Shown here: in pieces, positions 60,103 through 64,000 of the stretch
Numbering within the stretch: position 1 is the stretch's first letter
Layout of the letters: each line of letters starts with the position of its first letter
Assembly: GCF_000270285.1 (NCBI RefSeq)
Contig: NC_015738.1
Location: 124,001-188,000, forward strand
DNA: 64,000 nucleotides
Origin: Eggerthella sp. YY7918
GTDB lineage: Bacteria > Actinomycetota > Coriobacteriia > Coriobacteriales > Eggerthellaceae
Reading direction: 5' to 3'
Notes under the pieces: model-generated
Database searches by the model: none
Told to the model about the DNA's origin: nothing
Seen by the model: only the letters and a program-made list of their open reading frames with translations
Translations under genes and position numbers: made by a program

Positions 60103-60120
60103 ATTGACCGGCCGGTCAAT
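60103..60120. promoter_or_regulatory. TetR-type operator
   Basis: Perfect 18-bp palindrome ATTGACCGGCCGGTCAAT; TGACCGGCCGGTCA is a common form of TetR-family operators. Its position before the regulator gene fits autorepression. Confidence 0.8.
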
Positions 60121-60210
60121 GATGCGAAACCCATGCTACCTCGTTGACTATTTTTGAGAAGCCTCTGCGCGTAAGTTTTTTAGCTGGTCCAAAACCGGCT
60201 GCAAACAAAA

Positions 60211-60234
60211 ACGGACCCGCATGGGCGGGTCCGT
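60211..60234 (-). terminator. Terminator of the hpf-acpP operon
   Basis: The stem ACGGACCCGC / GCGGGTCCGT with a 4-base loop. On the minus strand it is followed by TTTTTGTTTG, 27 bases after the acpP stop. Confidence 0.9.
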
Positions 60235-60261
60235 TTCAAAGCTGATAACAATCAGGTGCGT

Positions 60262-60480
60262 CTACAGCGAGTCGATGTAGCTTACCAGGTCGCCAACCGT
60301 TTGCAGCCCTTCGGGCTCGCCGAAGTCGACTTCGCATTTTTCTTCAAGATCGCAGATGAGCTCAACCATATCGAGTGAATCGATGCCGAGCGAATCGAAC
60401 GTTGCTTCGGCGTTGACCGTCTCCGGATCGATGTCGAGGTTCTCCTGCAGAACATCCTTGATGGTGTCGATGGTTGCCAT
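60262..60480 (-). CDS. acpP: Acyl carrier protein
   Basis: 72-residue acidic helical protein. The phosphopantetheine attachment Ser35 lies in GIDSLDMVEL. AGGAGG precedes ATG 60480. It is four bases downstream of the hibernation factor gene in the same operon, away from other fatty-acid genes, which is unusual. It may be the housekeeping ACP or a paralogue. Confidence 0.95.
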   Translation of the reverse strand: MATIDTIKDVLQENLDIDPETVNAEATFDSLGIDSLDMVELICDLEEKCEVDFGEPEGLQTVGDLVSYIDSL

Positions 60481-60484
60481 GAGG

Positions 60485-61063
60485 CTATTCCTCCTTCTGC
60501 TTTAGCAGGCCGTATCCGCCGTCATCACGACGATACAGCACGTTAACGAGGCTTGTGTCGCGGTCGGTATAAGCGAAGAAGTCGTGGCCCAAAAGATCGA
60601 TCTTAACGAGCGCTTCCTCTTCGGTCAGCGGTTCAAACTCAATTTCCTTCACGCGCAGCACTTCGTCTTCAGCCTCAAGCTCTTTCATAAGGCCGTCAAC
60701 GTCAAGGTTTGCCGGTTCGGTTGTATCAATGCGGATGGTTTCGCCCTCGGCGCGCAGCTTGCGATCGATGACCTTGGTCTTGTACTTGCGAAGCTGGCGA
60801 ACAACCTTGGCAGCAGCCACGTCGATGGCCGCGTACATGTCCTCTTCGCTCTCTTCAACGCGAATGATGTGGCCCTTGGTGTGCAGCGTGACTTCGCAGA
60901 CAGCGGGGCGCGGGTTGGCAGGGTTTTTCTCGACAAGCAGGACGACTTCGGCATCTAATGGATTAATGTCCATAACTTTCATCGAATTGCCGATTTTCTC
61001 CTCGGCGTACTGACGCAGTGCATCGGTTACAGGCATTTTGCGTCCGGTGACGGTAATGCTCAT
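60485..61063 (-). CDS. hpf: Ribosome hibernation promoting factor, long form
   Basis: 192 residues. The N-terminal domain (1-100) is the YfiA/HPF fold (MSITVTGRKMPVTDALRQYAEEK) that binds the small-subunit decoding site. The C-terminal domain (about 130-190), with DLLGHDFFAYTDRDTSLVNVLYRRDDGGYGLL, dimerises ribosomes to 100S particles. ATG 61063 follows AGAGGTG. The product silences translation under stress or stationary phase. Confidence 0.95.
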   Translation of the reverse strand: MSITVTGRKMPVTDALRQYAEEKIGNSMKVMDINPLDAEVVLLVEKNPANPRPAVCEVTLHTKGHIIRVEESEEDMYAAIDVAAAKVVRQLRKYKTKVIDRKLRAEGETIRIDTTEPANLDVDGLMKELEAEDEVLRVKEIEFEPLTEEEALVKIDLLGHDFFAYTDRDTSLVNVLYRRDDGGYGLLKQKEE

Positions 61064-61425
61064 GGCAATCACCTCTTATCTCGTGGCGAACAAAAAATCA
61101 GCCGTATTCAGGTTATCGTTGGCCGGGCAGCTAAAAGCATCAGATGCTTTGTTGTGCTCGCTCCAAGCCGACTCCCTTCGTCAAGCTGATAAGAACAGGA
61201 TAGCGCACTTTATGATGTTTTGGCTGTGCATTTTAAGCCACCTTGTGAATTCGGTTTAAAAACGCGTAACAGAGTGGTCGATGTGTCCCCTTCATAAGGG
61301 ATAATACGGCGAAACGACACGCGAGGTCGTCCGAGTTTTGCGACGCTCGCAAGGTGGCTCTGAAACTTTTGAGGCCCTCGTGCCTTGCAACGAGCAACCG
61401 TTGCTCTTAAACGGACAGGACGAAT
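61064..61425. promoter_or_regulatory. Divergent gap between hpf and nhaA
   Basis: 362 bases with no gene. GATAATAC near 61300 is a possible -10 for nhaA. A hairpin GAGCAA / TTGCTC (61392-61406) lies just before the weak nhaA ribosome site, and TTGCGA/TCGCAA forms another near 61340. Confidence 0.4.
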
Positions 61426-63249
61426 ATGGCAAACACGAACCAAGATGGTACCCAGCGCATTTTTATTTCGGAAGTGCAAGGCCATCAGGCACGATACAAG
61501 AAGCTGATCCAGTTTACGCACTCGTCCACGAAGGCGGCCGGCGCTATGCTGCTTGCTGCCGTCGTGGCGCTCATCGTGGCGAACACGGGCGCTTATGAGG
61601 CGTTTCTTGACTTTTGGCATACCGAGGTCGGCGTGTTTTTTGGCGACAAGCTGGCTGGCATGTCGATGGCTCATATCATCAACGATGTGTTCATGGCGAT
61701 ATTCTTCCTGTTGGTGGGTCTAGAAGTAAAATACGAGTTGACGGTGGGCGAGCTTACCAATATCCGTCAGGCGCTCTTGCCCATTATGGCGGCCGTTGGC
61801 GGCGTGGTTGCGCCTATTGGGATATATTTACTGTTCAATGCAAACAATCCTGAATCGGCACATGGCTGGGGTGTCCCCACCGCGACCGACATCGCGTTTG
61901 CTCTCGGCATCTTGGCTCTTTTGGGTAGCCGTGTACCCAGCGGTGTGCGCGTGTTTTTAAGCACGCTGGCCGTTGCTGACGACATTATCGCAATCCTTGT
62001 GATCGCCATTTTCTACGGCCACAGCCCGTCGTTTTTCTGGCTGGGCGCCGCTGCCGTCGTGCTTGTCATTCTGATACTGATGAATCGCAATCACATCTAT
62101 TCGCTCATTCCATATCTGCTGGTGGGTGTGGTGCTGTGGTACTGCGTATTCATGTCGGGCGTTCACTCTACCATCGCCGGCGTACTTTTGGCGTTCACTA
62201 TTCCTTCGGGATCGCGTGTGAACCTGAAGAGCTTTATTGCCTGGTCGGGCGGCAAGGTGCGTGAGGCGCGCGATGCGTTTCAGCCCGAGACGCCTGTCAT
62301 TGCGCAGGGCGAGTACATTGAAACCGTGCAGGACTTGAGCCGCGTGGCGCGTCAGGTGGTGCCGCCGGCGACGCGGTTGGAACATCGACTGTATCCGTGG
62401 GTGTACTTCGGCATTCTGCCGCTGTTTGCCCTGACCAATGCCGACGTGAGTTTTGCAGGCATGGATTTTGGCGCCATGCTGACCGATCCGGTGCTCTATG
62501 GCGTGTTGCTGGGTCTGTTAGTGGGCAAGCCGCTCGGCATTATGGCGATGAGCTTTCTGGTGGTGAAAACAAAGCTGGCTTCGCTGCCTGAAAACGTGAA
62601 CTGGCTCCATATGCTCGGTGCAAGCATTTTGGGTGGCGTCGGCTTCACGATGGCCATCTTTGTGGCAAATCTGGCTTTCGATAACGAAGCAATGATTGCC
62701 ACGGCCAAGTTGGGCATTTTGGCGGCGTCGCTTCTGGCGGGTGTGCTCGGCTTTGTGTTCCTGCTTCTGCAGGCAAAGGCCGCCCAGAAGCGCGGTGTCG
62801 CGTATCTGGCAACGTCGTCGGAGGATGAGAATCTGCAGACGGCCGACCTCGATGCGGTTCACGATCGCGAAGAGTTTCTGCGTGACCTTAACAGTCCCGA
62901 ATTGCAGGACGAACTGGAGGCGGCACGGAAGCGTCCCGGAGTGTTCGAGATTGTGGTTGATTTGGGACCGACGGGCCTGTTGGGCGGGGGCTCTATCGGA
63001 GACGTGCGTTCTGCCTTGCGCGACGAAGTGGTTCGCGTGTTGCGCGAGGAGGGCGAAGAAGATCTGTTGGAGAAGGTACAGGAGGAATTCCGCGAGAATA
63101 CCGATGTGCCTCCATTGGCGGGTGTGGTGGAAACTCTGCGTCGCGAAGGAGACGAGGAGCGCGTAGCCGACGCGCTTGGTCGCGAAGCGCAGGATGCCAC
63201 GGGCATGTCCGGACGTGATGCGGAGTCGGAAAAGGACGAACGCCATTAG
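61426..63249 (+). CDS. nhaA: Na+/H+ antiporter NhaA with C-terminal extension
   Basis: 607 residues. Residues about 30-430 are the NhaA fold: IINDVFMAIFFLLVGLEVK, PTATDIAFALGIL and the ion-binding pair in LAVADDIIAILVIA, then late GGVGFTMAIFVANLAF. It exports Na+ in exchange for protons at alkaline pH. The last about 160 residues are a charged, Glu/Arg/Asp-rich cytoplasmic extension, lacking a thioredoxin domain, that is absent from E. coli NhaA (about 388 residues). The middle loop (residues about 275-315) is also expanded. ATG 61426 has only a weak site (GGACAGGA). Confidence 0.93.
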   Translation: MANTNQDGTQRIFISEVQGHQARYKKLIQFTHSSTKAAGAMLLAAVVALIVANTGAYEAFLDFWHTEVGVFFGDKLAGMSMAHIINDVFMAIFFLLVGLEVKYELTVGELTNIRQALLPIMAAVGGVVAPIGIYLLFNANNPESAHGWGVPTATDIAFALGILALLGSRVPSGVRVFLSTLAVADDIIAILVIAIFYGHSPSFFWLGAAAVVLVILILMNRNHIYSLIPYLLVGVVLWYCVFMSGVHSTIAGVLLAFTIPSGSRVNLKSFIAWSGGKVREARDAFQPETPVIAQGEYIETVQDLSRVARQVVPPATRLEHRLYPWVYFGILPLFALTNADVSFAGMDFGAMLTDPVLYGVLLGLLVGKPLGIMAMSFLVVKTKLASLPENVNWLHMLGASILGGVGFTMAIFVANLAFDNEAMIATAKLGILAASLLAGVLGFVFLLLQAKAAQKRGVAYLATSSEDENLQTADLDAVHDREEFLRDLNSPELQDELEAARKRPGVFEIVVDLGPTGLLGGGSIGDVRSALRDEVVRVLREEGEEDLLEKVQEEFRENTDVPPLAGVVETLRREGDEERVADALGREAQDATGMSGRDAESEKDERH

Positions 63250-63261
63250 CCGCTGAAGGCG

Positions 63262-63289
63262 TTCCGCGTGCGAGCGCTGCTGGTATACT
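63262..63289 (+). promoter_or_regulatory. Promoter of glmU
   Basis: TTCCGC and TATACT with a 16-base spacer, about 70 bases before the glmU start. Confidence 0.5.
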
Positions 63290-63358
63290 TGAGGCGCAGC
63301 TGTTGGTGTGACCGACGGTTGCGCTTTGAGGTTGAGAGAATTCGTTCGAAGGAAGACC

Positions 63359-64000
63359 ATGGAAGCTGCTGCTATCGTTTTAGCTGCCGGTGCTGGCACC
63401 CGCATGAAGTCCAAAAAGCCGAAGGTCGCTCACGAAGTGCTCGGTAAGCCGCTTGTTCGCTGGGTGGTTGATGCCGCGCGCGAAGCGGGGGTAGACCGCG
63501 TGGTGTCGGTGGTTGGACATGCGCGCGAACAGGTGGAACCCCTGGTTCAGGACACTCAGACGGTGGTGCAGCACGAGCAGAACGGCACGGCTGGAGCGGT
63601 GGCTGTGTGTGCCGATGCGCTTGCCGACTTCGATGGTTCGCTCGTGGTACTTTCGGGTGATTGCCCGCTCATCACGTCCGATACGATCACGCAGCTCATT
63701 CGCGCCCGTGAAGAGGCTGATGCCGCCGTGGTGGTGCTGACGATGCAGATGGACGACCCCTTCGGCTACGGGCGCATCGTGCGCGACGAGAACGGTGCGG
63801 TCGCGCGCATTGTCGAGCAGAAGGATGCTTCCCCTGAAGAGGCCGCGCTTTGCGAGTGCAATTCCGGTTTCTACTGCTTCGATGCGCGTGCGTTGTTCGA
63901 TGCGCTCAAACAGGTGAGCAACGACAACGCCCAGGGCGAGTTCTACCTGACCGACGTGCTTGAGATTTGTCGCAATGCAGGACGACCCGTATTGGGGCTG
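63359..64000 (+). CDS. glmU: Bifunctional GlmU, N-terminal uridylyltransferase part
   Basis: The first 214 residues of the enzyme that makes UDP-N-acetylglucosamine for cell-wall synthesis; the gene runs off the window, so the acetyltransferase half is not seen. The nucleotide-binding AAIVLAAGAGTRMKS with KPK just after, the substrate contacts QNGTAGAV and LSGDCPLI, and YGRIVRDENG are intact. ATG 63359 has AAGGAAG upstream. Confidence 0.93.
   Translation, partial: MEAAAIVLAAGAGTRMKSKKPKVAHEVLGKPLVRWVVDAAREAGVDRVVSVVGHAREQVEPLVQDTQTVVQHEQNGTAGAVAVCADALADFDGSLVVLSGDCPLITSDTITQLIRAREEADAAVVVLTMQMDDPFGYGRIVRDENGAVARIVEQKDASPEEAALCECNSGFYCFDARALFDALKQVSNDNAQGEFYLTDVLEICRNAGRPVLGL

Overview
The window (64 kb, high GC) looks like a chromosomal segment of an anaerobic actinobacterium of the class Coriobacteriia, most likely family Eggerthellaceae. 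This is inferred from gene types: a membrane-embedded LuxR regulator beside a Tat-exported flavoprotein reductase, an NRAMP-related Mg transporter paired with an MgtE-like CBS protein, [NiFe]-hydrogenase maturation genes, indolepyruvate:ferredoxin oxidoreductase and glutamate decarboxylase. No rRNA or CRISPR array was seen. The window opens inside a type IV pilus ATPase gene and closes inside glmU.

Layout. 1-6.7 kb: type IV pilus cluster pilB(partial)-pilT-pilC-pilA-pilD-pilM-pilN-pilO. 6.8-9.5 kb: a periplasmic-sensor diguanylate cyclase. 9.7-12.2 kb: tRNA-Phe followed by a small AT-rich island with a truncated transposase and a two-gene PIN-domain cassette; a decayed copy of the tRNA 3' end marks the far side. 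12.5-17.0 kb: purE, a zinc-ribbon protein, iorA-iorB, and a third operon gene with an in-frame TGA that I read as a probable selenoprotein. 17.3-21.7 kb: a 1451-residue surface protein containing a G9 tract. 22.0-25.4 kb: phenylacetate-CoA ligase and a sodium:solute symporter. 25.5-32.6 kb: membrane LuxR regulator, Tat flavoprotein, a frameshifted YdcF-family gene, an NhaC antiporter and an Rrf2 regulator. 32.7-35.4 kb: NRMT-type Mg transporter and MgtE-like sensor. 35.7-42.2 kb: tRNA-Leu, M20 dipeptidase, exported rubrerythrin, tyrosine phosphatase-like protein, LytTR regulator, glucose-6-phosphate isomerase. 42.3-46.6 kb: hypF-hypC-hypD without hypE. 47.2-52.1 kb: glycine amidinotransferase, a DMT transporter fused to an unknown domain, and an MHS-family MFS transporter. 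52.2-57.5 kb: TetR regulator, glutamate:GABA antiporter, glutamate decarboxylase and a DJ-1/PfpI protein. 57.6-61.1 kb: ABC exporter with TetR regulator, acyl carrier protein, ribosome hibernation factor. 61.4-64.0 kb: NhaA antiporter and the start of glmU.

Physiology. Three systems handle acid, sodium and pH (GAD, NhaA, NhaC). IorAB, PaaK and the reductases fit fermentative amino-acid metabolism. An exported rubrerythrin suggests protection from oxygen or peroxide.

The most unusual signals are the TGA-interrupted ORF behind iorB with a SECIS-like hairpin; nine perfect 16-bp parS palindromes between 13.97 and 57.58 kb, six inside coding sequences and all six read in the VSRET frame; repeat-derived or parS-bearing insertions in HypF, HypD and IorA; and the G9 tract in the large adhesin-like gene.
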